Part shown: piece after piece, positions 47,377 to 60,675 of the stretch | Numbering within the stretch: the stretch's first letter is position 1 | How the letters are laid out: each line of letters begins with the position of its first letter | NCBI GenBank assembly: GCA_000310025.1 | Contig: FN649727.1 | Location: 9,088,355 to 9,152,354, forward strand | From: Ectocarpus siliculosus | Taxonomy: Eukaryota; Sar; Phaeophyceae; Ectocarpales; Ectocarpaceae | Direction: 5' to 3' | Length of the DNA: 64,000 nucleotides | Program-made: the position numbers and the translations under genes | Notes under the pieces: model-generated | Seen by the model: only the letters and a program-made list of their open reading frames with translations | Databases searched by the model: none | Told to the model about the DNA's origin: nothing

Positions 47377-49453
47377 CTATATCTCCCGTTCTAATCACTG
47401 CTATCTCTGGCTCGCAGCAGCATTAAACCGCTTTCTGTGTTCGCTTCCTGCAGCAGCTGGAACCGGGCAAGCAGGCAACATGTTGTTTCTTTTTTCAACA
47501 CCTGCCCACCTCGGCTGCACAACCGATCGATGGTCGATCGGTTGTGGTGGCATTGCTGCTACACCGTAGCTCTCCGAGTATCCAGAGCCTAGAGCCTGGA
47601 GGGCTGTCGAAGCCGCCCCGTCAAGTCCAGCCACCAACCGTGGACAGTCTGTCCCTGCCAAAGCCGCCCCTGTGCCAAGCACGGGCGCAGGCTCCGGTAC
47701 GGTGGGTACGTACGGTGCTGTCGAGGGTGGGCCAGGTAGCTGAAACGTGCCGCGTGGAACGTCGTCAATCGCCTCCTGTCATCGTGATGGTCATCATATA
47801 AAGCGTGAGCATTACTTGTCCGTCCACCGATCTTACGTGTGGTAGGTGAATGAAGTGTGTACGAGTGATACTACAAACTTGACGTGCCGAACAACAATGT
47901 CAGAGTCGTTTGGAATCGCCTTGTCGGCGTATGTTCGCATTCGTTCGTGATACTTGTTCGAACCTGTATTCTCCTCAGGCAGCCGAGAGCAGCAGGACCT
48001 TTGCCGAAGATGGCGACAACGCCGGAAACACCTTTCCCATCGCCGTTGTCGCCATTCCTTCTCTTGCTTCCCGTCTCGCGATGTGCACCAGGAAATGGGC
48101 GAGGAGTGGCTCTTCTGACTGGTTTATTCGCGGAGGTCTCGTTACTTCGGGGGCACACGCGAGGGAGGTCGTTCACAGCCGCTAGAAGATTCGACCATCT
48201 CTGAAATTCCGGGGTGAGTCACAAACACGGTGGCAACGAGGCGATTTTGGAGGATCCGTAGCGTCGCGCGTATAGACTGCTATTGACGTCGATTTTTCGT
48301 GGGCTCATGGCGGCTGAATTTTTTCTCGCAAACTTCAACGAGCACGTACCACAACCGACCCGTCGGCAAGGAGACGTTTATTAGGGGAGCGCCATCTCAT
48401 AGGCCATACTTCAAACTAAAAACAAACTGTCTTCACACATGAAAAACTACACTATGCTGGAGAACAATGGTGGCACCTCTACACATGGGAGTGCTGTGGG
48501 AGCCTCCTCCGTCAGCTCCATTGGAGACGTACGGCGAGATATGACAGGGACTGCGATTTGTCCCGGCGGCGCAGGCACTGGAATCGGATCTGTTTTTCGA
48601 ACCGGTGAAGACAGGAAAATGCAAGGACGTGGTTGGTACGCGTGTGTTTTGTATGGATTTCACTTTTGCCTTCAGGTACGTCTCGGTGGTACGCTTGCTG
48701 TATCTCCATCGGTTTGGTGCTACCATGCACTGCGTTTCAAGTACTTGTTCCGCAGCTGTACATACGACGACGACAAACGACGAGTAAGCCAACAGAGTCC
48801 TCGACACATTTCTCATGCCGTCAAAGTCCAATGATGCTGCTCTCACCCACGCATGTCCAGACAGCCTTGGCAACCATTTCTGTACACGCCGGCGGGAGAA
48901 AAAACGGGGGCGTCACGGTTGCTGTTGTTCTTTTGACGGGTGTAGGCATGCCGCCGTCTCTACCGTCTCTCCTGCCCACCGGTGTCACAGGTGATGTTGA
49001 ACCGAAGCTATCCGGTCGCGGCAATTCGATGCGAGTGAGCGGTGCTAGCGGAGGGCACACGCTAGGGAGCGATGGTGCTGTGTGCCCTGTGTCGTTTGCT
49101 TGCAATGGTTCCAGCCGCAGCGGCGCCTGTAGCGCCAGGATTGGTTTGGATTATTCGCCGGGGGCGGGGGGTGTTCTGAGGTTATGTTGCTGTCGTGGCT
49201 CGATGAAGAAGACCGTATTGGTCTTGTGGCGTTTGTGAGGGACTCCACGATGGTGACACCCTTTTACACCGCTGGAAGAGACAACATGGACGACTTGAGG
49301 GGACCATCGGTACCTTCTTCTGCTCAGCAGGCTGCTCAGCCCACACCGATGCCAATGCAACCGGTATGTGGCCGCCCTGGCTTCGGGGGTTTCCCTCTCA
49401 CTCGATAGCCACTGAGAACATCGATCAACTCGTCTATGTCGGTGGCCAACTCG
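47377..49453. other. Intergenic, nothing assigned
   Basis: Overlapping ORFs of up to about 200 codons occur on both strands (for example 48633-49238 plus), but they lack motifs, coherent codon use or splice support. I do not call them genes. Confidence 0.4.
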
Positions 49454-49532
49454 AATAGCACAACGGCACGTGATCCGAACGACAGGTGGACAGGTATACG
49501 CGTGCCAATGGACAGGCTTCTCTTTCTCCCTT
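49454..49532 (+). repeat. Dispersed repeat, inverted partner of 50994-51082
   Basis: AATAGCAC...GTGATCCGAACGAC, AGGTATACGCGTG and GACAGGCTTCTCTTTCTCCC blocks match the reverse complement of 50994-51082 in order. On the strand opposite to this copy the pair encodes a similar peptide (AYTCPPVVRITC here, TYTCPPVVWIMC in the partner). A retroelement or old gene relic is possible. Confidence 0.65.
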
Positions 49533-50399
49533 TTCAGGTTGGGTTTGTGTAATAATCGGGTGTCATCCCCCCAAGCTGAATCTCTCGGAACCGGTACCCA
49601 TCCGGAATGGCGAAGTGCTGGAGGTATGATTCCGCACAAGCCGCAGGGTTTGAACGGCACAAAATCGTTCTTGCTCGGTCTTATTTTGGCATGACAGGGG
49701 ACTAAAAACATTTCCCTTGCCACATGGCTAAGAACTTTCCAACCTTTGGCCTGTTTCGCCACGAGATCGGTTCCTGTTGTCCGTGCGTCAGAAAAGGAAC
49801 CCATGGTGAACCCGGCGTTGGGTTAAGCCCACCACAATTTACCGAAAGTAATGACACTGCCGATGTGTCTCAAGAAAGGCAGCGCTTACGATGAAACCTT
49901 GTGGCAAGATGTGCATGACTCTGACAGAACTTGGTCTTCCTGCGGGAACACTAGAGGCGAGTGCCCAAACCAATCATTGTCATCAGTGGCACCTGACTAT
50001 TAGTCGGATTGGCAGCACGTAACCACCGTTGATCCTTAACGCTGAAGACCGATTGCCCCATAAATAAATGAGATTTCGACGTACTTTATGAACGATTCAG
50101 ATGCATAATTTCTCCTCCCGCACCTGTATCGGCCAAGGACGAATACGCGCACGTATCATGGGGACCTGATCTAGGGCTCTCCGACGTGCCAGTGGCAACG
50201 ACATCTTCATACACAGAGTGATGGATCGCAGGGTAGTCCGGAAGGCAAACAGTGCTTGGAACTGGGAATATCGAGGACGCTACCAACATGGGTCGGACTC
50301 AGGTTGGGTGAATAAGGAAGACACCAGGAACACCTTCACATCCCTCTAGCTTGACTTTCCATGCAATGTGGTAGGCGTATCACGGTAAGACCCACTATC

Positions 50400-50950
50400 C
50401 CAGAAATTCCTAGCAAGAGTGGTCGCAACACTCTGTCCCGAGAACTGGCGTCAAAGAACATCCGGTAAGTACCCAGGTGAGGGTTTCGCCGATGCAACGG
50501 GGGACGTAAACGAATGTACTGGGCTAATCTACGACTTCAGCGAACCGTATGATGGTACGCTACCACCGGGAAGGAGACTGGGAGGAGCTGGACGAGCGAG
50601 AAATTATCTGAGGAAGGAAGCTACGTGGCGTCATCTACCACTAGAAGAGGAAGAAGAATGGGGTCGTATCCCTGATGTAACTAGGGAAAACAGGGGGGTG
50701 AACAAGTGTAAAGAACTCAGGGGTGGTGGTGATGGCATGCCATTGTATAGAGTACATGGAGGCTGGTCAAGAGCAACCAGGGAGGATTCAGATGCGGCTA
50801 TTGGATTGCGGCAAATGCAATAGTGAGCGGCTTAGAGAGCAACCCGGAGAAAAGCATGGGGAGCAGCTAGGAGTACCGACTGCAGCCACCACTGGATCTA
50901 GAGCAACTGGCGGAGGCCAACCATTACGTTTCTTCAAGGAGGTGTTCTAG
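50400..50950 (+). other. Open, G/A-rich stretch with unassigned ORF
   Basis: A 134-codon frame (50419-50823) and an overlapping 75-codon frame (50723-50950) are open on the plus strand. They contain RNYLRKEATWRHLPLEEEEE and nearby acidic runs. No family is recognised. Closeness to the inverted repeat at 50994-51082 makes a transposon relic possible. Confidence 0.3.
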
Positions 50951-50993
50951 GCCTGAGACCCGGCTACCAAACACCCCGTTTCTTACTCAACGC

Positions 50994-51082
50994 TACCAGG
51001 AGAAGGGAGAAAGAGAAGCCTGTCCAGTGTGGACATGCCACACGTATACCTGCCCACCAGTCGTTTGGATCATGTGCTATTG
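50994..51082 (-). repeat. Dispersed repeat, inverted partner of 49454-49532
   Basis: Its reverse complement aligns with 49454-49532 and carries a 9-10 bp insertion relative to it. Similarity fades outside this core. Confidence 0.65.
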
Positions 51083-52296
51083 CAAGACCCGATCTCGATT
51101 CACCCACTGGAGAGACAGAAAAACAGACCTAAGACCCAGGGATATAAACTCAGGCCGCCATGAGTCATCAGCGCCAGCGAACAAGAGCAGGTTCGAATGT
51201 GAGATGCTATAGATGCTTGAACTACGTGTACTACACGACCGTTGGGGTGCAACACTCATAATCTTTGCTGGCCATACCTCCGCAAGAAGGCTGAGCATAA
51301 TGCTGGGGTGCAACAGGTCCATCGGAGGGCACACGTGCCCTCGCTGCATTCTTCTCCCCACTTTTTTTAAGCGTACTCGCCTAGGTTGACGAGGAAGCGA
51401 CTGAGGAATCACTCGAGGGCACTTGGGTGGCGGGGGCGATGTCCTGCACACATTTTACACGCGTATTGCGACATGTTTCAGCATCAAATAGGGATCACCC
51501 AGTGAAGGCTCTAACATATGCGTTATCTTCCGGACAGACGTGGCGGCGGATGTTCTGCATACCGTAATCAACCGACCGAGTAACCGCCCATCCAACGGTA
51601 CACCGCTTGGGGCGCTGCTTTCAGTGGAAACTCATGACGCACGGAGGACGAGACGGCCCCTCTGAACACAACGAAGATCTGTTTCTTCCATTCAGTGTAA
51701 GCATCACAGGGAGCATGTAGCATGTTCCCGGGGCGCGGTTTTGAGTCCATAGACTTCAGCTCGATGCCATAGCTACGATGTGGGAACGTTCTTCGCCGTT
51801 CCAACGAAAACCATCCCTCTCAGAATGCGGGGTACCGTTACAATTTGAAGGCTGGGCGATGCCAGGGTACTGACAGTGGCTGAAGACCTGCTACGGTAGT
51901 TGTGCCAGTACTTGTCCATTTTGATAGACCGTAATGCCTCCATATGAAGCTGCGCTGGCCCCCTATTGGCAATGCAAGAGCCGCGGGCTAGAGACATGGT
52001 ACCTTGTGGAAACCCCCAACTTGGACCACATACTAAGACGAGGTTGCCATAGACTGCAACCTGCACGTTATGTACTTCCCTTGGTGGTTAGAAACACCTC
52101 TGGCGCTTTTTTTGCTGTTCTCTTGTTTCTCGCGACATGATGTTTGAGTATTTTGGTAACAACGGCTTGTCTGCTCAAGACTATACTGCTTTGCAGTTGT
52201 GGGTGTGTACGAGGCAATATATTCGTAAGGCATGTGTCCAAGTTGTATTCGCTGAGGACGGCAGCTTGGGGTTTTAGTCTAGTACAAGGAATGGAA
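51083..52296. other. Intergenic, nothing assigned
   Basis: No ORF, repeat or motif that I can support. Confidence 0.45.
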
Positions 52297-52298
52297 TA

Positions 52299-53872
52299 CA
52301 GTGGGGGTCCCTCTATAGTGCGGGTTATATAGTGCGGGTGCCCGGTATAGTGCGTTTTTTTTTGCTTGGCACAACTTAGACCCCTCTATAGTGCGGGTGC
52401 CGCACTATTAAGGGCACCCCTCTATAGTGCGGGTTTGGTTCCTCTCAAGAACCTCTATAGTGCGGGTTTTGACGTCACGCCACGTCACCACCCGCCTAGA
52501 TGCGGTCAAACCCACACATTTCCCGACACACACACCCCAGCAGCAGCATACTACCCCTACTGACCATAGGAACAGCAGCATACCCCTACTGGCACACGAT
52601 GCCATGTGCAGCAGGCGAACTTTGCCACCTTAGCAGCCTCACCCCAGGAAAGCCTGCAGCCGACACCTCAGTGCTGGCGGCTCAGACGTGGGCATCAATC
52701 GAGGACCAGGCGGATGTCGTGGAGGCGGTGCGGTTGGATCAGGCGGAAGACGTGGCGGCAGTCCTTAAGGGCTTGCCGGTGGAGGGCGACGAGCCTTCGG
52801 ACAGCGAGGATGAGGAGGACGAAGAGGAAGGAAGCATGGGAGGCGGGCACAATGAGCCACCTCCTTACGCGGAACTTTCCCAACACTTCGCCCCCCTGGA
52901 ACGCTACGCCGCAGGGTGCGCCTTGAACGAGGCCAGCTACTTGCTCAAGAGGGCAAGGATGTTGATGATCGAAGCGCATGCATCGAAGCCATCGCGCCAG
53001 GCTGATGTTAGGGAGTTTTTTGACGGGTAGAGCACTGAGCCGTTTTGCCCCTCGCAGTTACTGCTGTAGTTTGCTGGTGGCGGGGTCTGCCGGGTGTCTT
53101 GAATGAGTCAATTGTTTGCGAGTTTCACTTTGGCGGTTTTTTTTTGTTCGTGCGTTCAAGCCGCCCAACCCAAAACGTAGATGGCGTTGTGTAGTGCGGG
53201 GAAGTAGGACTTTTGGGGGTCGTTGTTTCTACGTATTCGCTTTTTCTTGGAGTGCCCCCCTCTCTTTTTTTCTCCGTGGGTATCTGGATCGTGTTGAAAA
53301 GGTATTCCTTTCGTTAGTGAACGGACGTGTTTCCTACCATGGGTATCTATTTGGAATGTTCAGGTTTCATTTTGTAGCCTTGTGATAGTGTTTGTAATGT
53401 ACAAGCGGAAATGTCAATGCAAAATGGAACAAGGAACGACAACATGGGTTGGGCACAGGCTTCCCTTGTACATTGAGCGCACAAGTCATGGACCAAAAAT
53501 CCTGTCATCTCTGTACGTTTAGTATAGGATGTGATTTTACCACCGTACAGGGTACATGCACTTGCTGTTCTCTGGTCACCCGCGAACGGACGCAGGCTTC
53601 AACCCGTAGAGTACATCTTATTCCATACCCCTCACTTGTTAAATGCACTTCCGTACCACCAGCATACAGTACCCCTCGCTGTTGGCTACGTCCTATGCTG
53701 AAACGCAGTGATATCGTGAATAGTGCGCCTACCCGCACTATTGAGGGTTCTGAAACCCTGAATAGTGCGCCTTCCCGCACTATTCAGGCCCGAAATCATA
53801 TAGTGCGGGTGCCCGCTATAGTGCGGGTTTTTTTGCCTGCCCCATACCCGCACTATAGAGGGACCCCCACTG
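52299..53872. mobile_element. Pogo/Tigger-like DNA transposon, 1,574 bp, internally deleted
   Basis: Perfect 27-bp terminal inverted repeats begin CAGTGGGGGTCCCTCTATAG. TA is present on both sides (52297-52298 and 53873-53874). Behind each end lie about six or seven direct or inverted copies of TATAGTGCGGGT within 170-190 bp (to about 52470 on the left, from about 53710 on the right). TA duplication and CAGT...CTCTATAG-type ends are usual for the pogo branch of Tc1/mariner; the assignment is inferred. Inside is only a short ORF resembling the end of a transposase. Exact TIR identity suggests recent movement, presumably driven by a transposase encoded elsewhere. Confidence 0.85.
52500..53030 (+). 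pseudogene. C-terminal remnant of a pogo/Tigger-type transposase
   Basis: The 176-codon frame ends at TAG 53028-53030. Its last ~110 residues look like a transposase tail: VVEAVRLDQAEDVAAVLKGL, an acidic run SDSEDEEDEEEG, then FAPLERYAAGCALNEASYLL. The DNA-binding CENP-B/HTH domains and the DDE catalytic core are absent. The first ~45 codons look like non-coding sequence joined by an internal deletion. Nuclease function is not expected. Confidence 0.6.
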
Positions 53873-55898
53873 TATTGAAGTTTCTGCGTGTGTTCGCAGA
53901 CCGTGAACCAAATCGCACACACTCTTTGGGTCGTGGGGGGCCCTTCGCCAGTTGCGGGGTGAGTGCTGATACGGCATACTTGTTCATTGATTGCGCCTGT
54001 AAACAGACCCAGATACCAACACAGAAAAGATCCTACACTATGTATTACCTGATCAATTGCGTAATCGCAGAGTCTAGAGGATGCCTCTACCCTCTACTGA
54101 CTGTATGTGTAGTCGGCAGTCGGCAGTGGTCCTTGCCCGTTCGATCTTTCGATCTTTCGACGGCACGTACATGTGCAGTACATATAATCAGCACCATCAA
54201 AATGGATTCACATTCGCCAATACATACCAAGGGTCATGCCGTAGAATCTTCATATCGTGCACCGTAGTAGCCCTGCCAGCTGAGCTGCTCTCTCCGAAGA
54301 TGTGGACGGGCGAACGGGCGCAAGCCAAGCAAGATATGCGGCGGGTTTGTGCGTGGGGGGGGGTAGGGGGGGTGGGGGTTCCGTGAATCACACCTCCCAA
54401 AACAAGATACCGAGAGCGAGAGAGTGCTCACTCAGCACTACATAGCCAGCGACGTGGCATATCCCGCACAGCTTTGCTGGTGCTGTGGTTCAGCGTTCGG
54501 GCACGGGAAGACGCATTGCTTCCATTGGCATTATACCCTAACGGGCAAACATTATGGTAGCAGAGAGGAGGCGAAGAACCGGCTCAGCATGCATACTTTT
54601 CATGTTCAACAGCAACATCAGGTTATCCCTTGCGTTCCTCGCACCGAACCCAACCATCATCGCTCTTCCCTGGAGGGTAAGAGAACTGGGCCCTCGAGCA
54701 GGGCACGGAGACTTCCCCTGTCGTGGAGTAGCACGGAATTGGCATAGTGTGCATCAGAGGTCAACACACAGGACTTCCATGGTCCAGGATTTCTTCGATA
54801 CGAAAGCCAGGAGTCAGGTACGCGCGGGTTGGTGCCACCGGAGCACTGCTGTGTTCGTTGAAGAAATGGGACAGGTGCAGCAGCCAACATTATGTGTAAG
54901 ACCCTTATTGCGAGAGGCATTGCGCACCGGCACGAAGTATGGGCGCTGTTTTGGTTTGCGCGGGGCGCTACAGCAGTAGTGCAACCCAAGAGCCGTCAAA
55001 GGTCGAAAGGCGCAAGGCGGCGCAACCTTCTTTGGGGTCGTTGCCGTGTCACTCGTCTACAGCAGTACTGCTGTAGAAGTGTTGCATCAGTTGGCCGTTG
55101 GCCAACGCACGTGCCTGGCCCCGTCTTGCCCCCTCTAGTAGTTGACACGGCTCGCTTGTGTGTGCAGCAGTGCCACACACACAAAAATTCGCAGCGCCAC
55201 AGACAACACGTGGTCTTGCTACGGCCCTCGGGCGCGACAGCATTGTTGCTGTGCTGTACTCCCCGTCCATGCCTCAAACTTGATGCCATCTTACAGAGGT
55301 TACCCCGCCCGTCTGCCCCAACTTCTCCCCTCCGCCTTACCCCCCAACCCCCCCCCGCTAGCTTGTGTCCAGGACATACGCCTCGGACCCGTCGTTGTTT
55401 CGAGACATCGACACGCTGGATAAATGCTCGAGCTGGACTGATCCAGTTATTTTCAGCGATCAGATGGCACTTAGTCCCACTACCCGCGGGGTGAGTATAC
55501 TGCAGTAAATACTCTAAGGCGGTGAAGGTATTTAGATAGAAACATACAGCAGAATGTCAAAGTCAGTTGCCGTAATATAGGACATTGTGGAAAAAACCCA
55601 GAATGATTGATGGTGCTACGGACAAAGTTCTGCGGGCCTCGCAAGGATCGAGATAAATACACGCAGGTTCATACCATCGAATACATAGACAGTGCGCCAC
55701 ATGCAAACCCATGACTCAAATAGTGGATGGCTCTCCATTGATAAGCACATTGCAATGCACACACCACAATGCGTGATCCCCTCCCATTTCGATCTTCCGG
55801 CCACGCCCAAACGCCCGATTTCTTCTTTTCAGTGTATTTACACCGCTATGCGGTTGCAATAATGTATCCCTACGTCATCGTCGTGATCGTGTTGGCAG
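53873..55898. other. Intergenic, probable 5' region of the DUF4239 gene
   Basis: No gene was modelled. A first exon carrying the start codon of the gene at 55899-62776 should lie here or just inside 55863-55898 but was not resolved. G-rich and C-rich runs occur near 54355-54375 and 55345-55355. Confidence 0.4.
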
Positions 55899-58800
55899 GC
55901 TCTCTTTTCCACCGCCATTCGATCGTTGCTCGTGGTGGCGGCCTTCTTGTCTTTCCCGACACTGGTCGAAGACATCTCGCCGCTAATCTTTTTGAAGGTA
56001 CGCACCACTTTGGGATAGCTATACCGTCTCACTTCCGTGCTGGTGCTGGCGCTACTAATGATTTTTTTTTTTTATTACGAAGGCATCGATCACGCGGAGC
56101 CCCCGCAGCCGCCGAAATCCTATGGGACAGGCCGTTATTCTTCAACAACCCCGGCTGCAGTGGCGATCCAAAAAGTGGTAAACCTTCTACTTTAAGCAAC
56201 CTTAGGCATGTCTCTACAGCGTGGTACCGAAAACAAGTTGGAGGGGATCGTTTTTTGAGCGCGGATAGAGCGTTGAAGGTCAAATTGCGGGGGAACTTGC
56301 CGGAGAATTCCAACAAAATTGGAGGTGGACGTGTTGGGCGTGTTTGGTCGACATATGGGCGATAGAGCGCTTCACTGGAACGACCCTCGTAGCGGCAATC
56401 CAAAATTTTGCCAACCCTTCAATGCTACCTTTGCCTATGAAATGCACTCTGGCGAAGTTTCGAGCGAGATCGTCAACTCCTTTGCCCGCGGGTAGCAGCG
56501 TGAAGTTTGGTGCTGAGAGCTGCGGAACGGGCTTGAAGCAGCAGCTCTTTCACTTTTGATAGCACGGCTTTCGCCAAGTTCAGAGAGAAAACAGGCCGAA
56601 CCAAATGTCTTCACGTGTAGAACACAACATGCTTGAGGTATCCTGCAGGTTTCATGGTACGTAGCCGTCTGTGTGAGGAGAACCAGCAGTGACAAAGGTG
56701 TGCACCAAATGGTGTGCTGAGCAACCGATCATGAGACCTTACGCGGGGTACCATCGATTTTCGCGGAGCCCCTTTGTCATATTTTTTGTGCTTTTTGTGG
56801 GACTTGCAACACGGGTGGTTCACGCGCATTTATCGTGGTGCTGGGGCGGGGCGGGGGGGGGGGGGGGGGGGCACCAAAAGCCTCTTGGGGGGATTTAATG
56901 TGCCACGGAGCGCGCTGAAAATGGAGACGATTGTGCACGCTCAGCCGTTTGCACTGTTCTGGAAAGGGGGACATATTTTGGAGTAAATACTACAATACTA
57001 TCGGGTATCGAAGCGGAATGTTTTGCTCGTGCTTCGGATTGCTTATTTGCCACTGCGAACCTACAGCACATCCAACGTGGCAAAGAGTTTTGTTTCCCTA
57101 CACACGTGGCGACGTTTTTTTTTTTGTGGCAGGACGGTGCCCTGTCCGACGAAGTGCGCTTGGGGCTGACGGGATCGTTTTTGCCCGGCGTATCGCTGCT
57201 GTTCGGTGCGCTCTTCTCCTACACCATCTCCTTGCTGGTGAGAGTTGCCGAGGTTGATGGATCACGTTGTTGTCGTTGTCGTCGTTGTTTTGTAGATCGA
57301 TACAGCAGCACTGCCGTTGTGGACGACATTGACCAGCACCTTCTCTCCGTATTGACTTGTCTCGTCGTTGAGGTGTTGCCGACAGCAGAGTCCGGGTTGG
57401 TGTGTCACGACCAACGCGGTGGATTGGTGATGATATTTGGTAGTTTTCTTTGCCGCTGTGATGAGATCTGGCCGTGCAAATGATTGAAAATGCTTGATTT
57501 TCATGGCGACGATAGCTACCATGGTTGCCGCCTCTTGTTTTGAGCACTAAATCCTTCTCCCATATATACGCTGTTTGGGGACGCTGTAGATGCATGTTTG
57601 TCTTGGAGGATGGGGAATACCAGGTATTTACTATTTACCAGTACGATGTAACGAGGGAGAGACTCGTGCTCCACTGAACATGCACCAAATCAAGCACAGA
57701 GCTTGTGGCTAGCACCTCAGAGACACATGCGTCCCAACCATCAAAAGGTGAAGTTCAACTGGAGTGTGTGTGTGTGTGTTGGAATCTTAGTCCTTCCAAC
57801 CATCTGCGTGTTTGTGCTTGCAAGGTCAACAGGCAGATCAAGATCGAGGAGATCGTGAACGCGGAGGTATCAGCCCTATTGGCGATATTGCTGCACATGG
57901 AAGACTACTTCAGGTGAGATAGGCCCCCATCCTCATCGATAAGTAAAACAAGACTCAAGAGGAGTCGTGCACGTTATGTGTTTTCTCCGCGCAAGGGGCG
58001 GGGTTAGTATATAGTCTTGGTGATGGTAGCATGGCACGAAACAAGAGAGGAGCGGGGCCGAGAGAGGACGCACGGGATGAGAACGAGAGTGCGAGAGAGG
58101 GTTACTGCGCGATACAACCTGGGTGAACGCATGCGTTGAAATGAGCGCCATTCCGGTCTAGCCGGGGACGCCATCCGTAGCTTACCGAAACAGCTGCCTC
58201 TGCTGGTTCTGCTGCTGCTGCAAATACGTGCGATTCGAGCACCGCATGGACCGACCAATCCGTTGACGATTCCGCTGCCCTGTAAGATCAAAAGGGCCCC
58301 CGCGGTTGGCCGCCACGCGGCATGTACCCCGCACTGAGACGCCCGAGCCCTCCTCTCTGGAAACCGGACAGGTATAGCCCGGTAGCTCTGGAGGCGGCGA
58401 TGGAGGCGGCATGGAGACACACGGACACTCTCATATTCCAGAGCCGTTACCAGGAGATTTTGCTTCTTGTCCAAGACGACCCCCTAGAAGACCTCATGAG
58501 GGTGAGGGATGGGCGGATAGTAGACGACATTTCGTTGTGTAGCGCTGGGCTGAACCAGGCGGAAAGGGTGTGAAGCTAAAAAGCGTTAATTGACAAAGAT
58601 TGCGCCCCGCTTCGTTGCAGGCGGTCGAAAGTTGCTGTACTTGTTTTCAACAGTGAAAAGCTACGCAGGGTGGGGTCGACATCGGGGGTTGCGCCGGTTG
58701 TCTTCCTGCATTTGTTGATCTTTCGAGACGAGAATTGGGGTCTGGGGTCTGGGGTCATGGAGGAGGGACGTCGGATGAACGATCGACGTAGGCAGCGGAA

Positions 58801-60638
58801 AGCGCCCGTCGAGAACACACACCACGCCTTTCTTGCATGCCTTTGTTTGTGTCCTACACGTTGTTCTTGTTTGTGGTACCGTCTTGTCGAGGTTTGTCTG
58901 CGAGTGGCAACAAGGGCGTTGACCCAGAAGCATGCTCACACAAGTGACGGGAGTTGTTTGCGCGTACCTTGCCTTTCCCACCCCTCCTCTTTCATCTCTG
59001 GTAGTGGTGTGGAAAAGACCCGGGAATATGACGGCCGGCGAGAGAGGAACATTACAAATTTTGGCGGGGTGCGAGTTGCACAGAAAAGAAAAGGCTGCCG
59101 TTTGATGCAGCGTGAAAGGCAGCAGAAGGATGTATGGGGAATGGAAGTTTTGGCACCCCGACAAAAACTCCAGATTTACGATCGCGGTGCAAGGTTCCCT
59201 ACACAAGGTTTGGTGCAAACATCACGAGCTTTAATTTGAACGTTGGTATTTCCTAAGTGAGGAGAATGAAGTTTGCTCCTCCTCCTCCTCCTCGGAGGGG
59301 GGCGACGCGTGGTCAATGCTTGAATGGCAGTATTGTAAGGCTTCGGTAAATGTGCCGCCAACCTCCCGCCCCCAACCCCCGCGCCTCTCTCCGCGTGCAC
59401 CCTGCTGCTATTCCCACTCCGGCGGCGTGCGCTTTTCGTGTATGGTACGACATCTGGGGTCAATCAGCTTATCATCGCCGTGGATGACGAAGTACTGGCT
59501 TCGGATGCCCACCGCAACAAGTCCGGGGTGCATCGAGACGTGAGCAATGCACTTTGGCGCCTTGGAAGTAGTAGCCGGGGAGTTGACCGAAGCTGCTTCT
59601 TCACGAGCGCTGTAGCCCAGAACGTTGGGGCAGGGGGTTAACCGAACCTGCTTCTTCACGAGAGCTGTGGCCCAGAACGTTGGGGCAGGGAGTTAACCGA
59701 ACCTGCTTCTTCACGAGAGCTGTAGCCCAGAACGTTAGCCAGGGAGTTATCCGAACCTGCTTCTTCACGAGAGCTGCGGCCCGGAACGTTGGGGCAGGGA
59801 AAGCCGCTTGTGCACAAAAGTAGGACTTTTCTCGCACTATCACTTGTATGCAGAGGGCTCGAGAAACGAAGATTTTTCGCTGTTTTGTTCATGCAATACG
59901 TGTGGCCATCCACGTTGCTGGTTGCGATGGAAATTAGTTGTCGGACATGACGCATGGTGCATGAAGGGTTGTTTCGTTTTGCTGCGCTTGGCGCGAAAGT
60001 GACGAGAAATTTTCACGGGGAAGGTGCTAGAAGTATTGTACATGGTGGTTGCGCCACCTCTTGGCCGCATCTGCCGTCGCCGCACGTGTCCTGCGAAGGA
60101 GCTTGGGGCGGGGGCGGTTGTTGTCATTGCAGCTCGTTTCAAGCTTGTCGAAACAACAAGGGGAGATGAAAGTTAAGAAAACGAAAAACGGGATCTCACG
60201 CTTGACCAAAAAAAAAAAAACCAAGCAGGTACGACGTAGTCCAATTTTTTGAAAATCTTCCTAGTGTCTGATGGTATCGTCCGATTTGTCGAGTCTTACG
60301 AAACATGTCCCCCCTCCCTCTCGCCTCATCTTTTCCGATTTTTTTGTATTGTGTTGTGCCACCTGGTGCGCGCACTTGCCACCACGCCTTGCCTGATCTA
60401 TCCCGAGCGGCCAGAGCTTGGGGTACCTGAGGGGAGTGTCTTCGGACCTACTCAAGCTTAGAACGACGCGGCTGTCGAGCGAGGGAAGAGTTCTCCCCCC
60501 CGTGCACTTCGGGATTCTCGTCATTCTCGCCAGGTGATCCCTCTCTGCCTTTGCCGTGCTTATGGTTTGATGCTTTCGTTGTTGTTGTTGGTGTTGTGGT
60601 TGTTGTAGTTGCTAAGGTTGGTGTTGTAGTTGGTGTAG

Positions 60639-60675
<37 letters not shown>

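Noticed and set aside
52299-53872. Subterminal repeat clusters as a promoter or replication origin
   Set aside because: They are bounded exactly by matching inverted ends and TA flanks, so a transposon explains them.
58190-58283. Leu-rich segment (LPKQLPLLVLLLLQI) as an extra exon of the DUF4239 gene
   Set aside because: Its entry and exit phases do not fit the flanking exons, whereas joining 57913 directly to 58372 keeps the frame.
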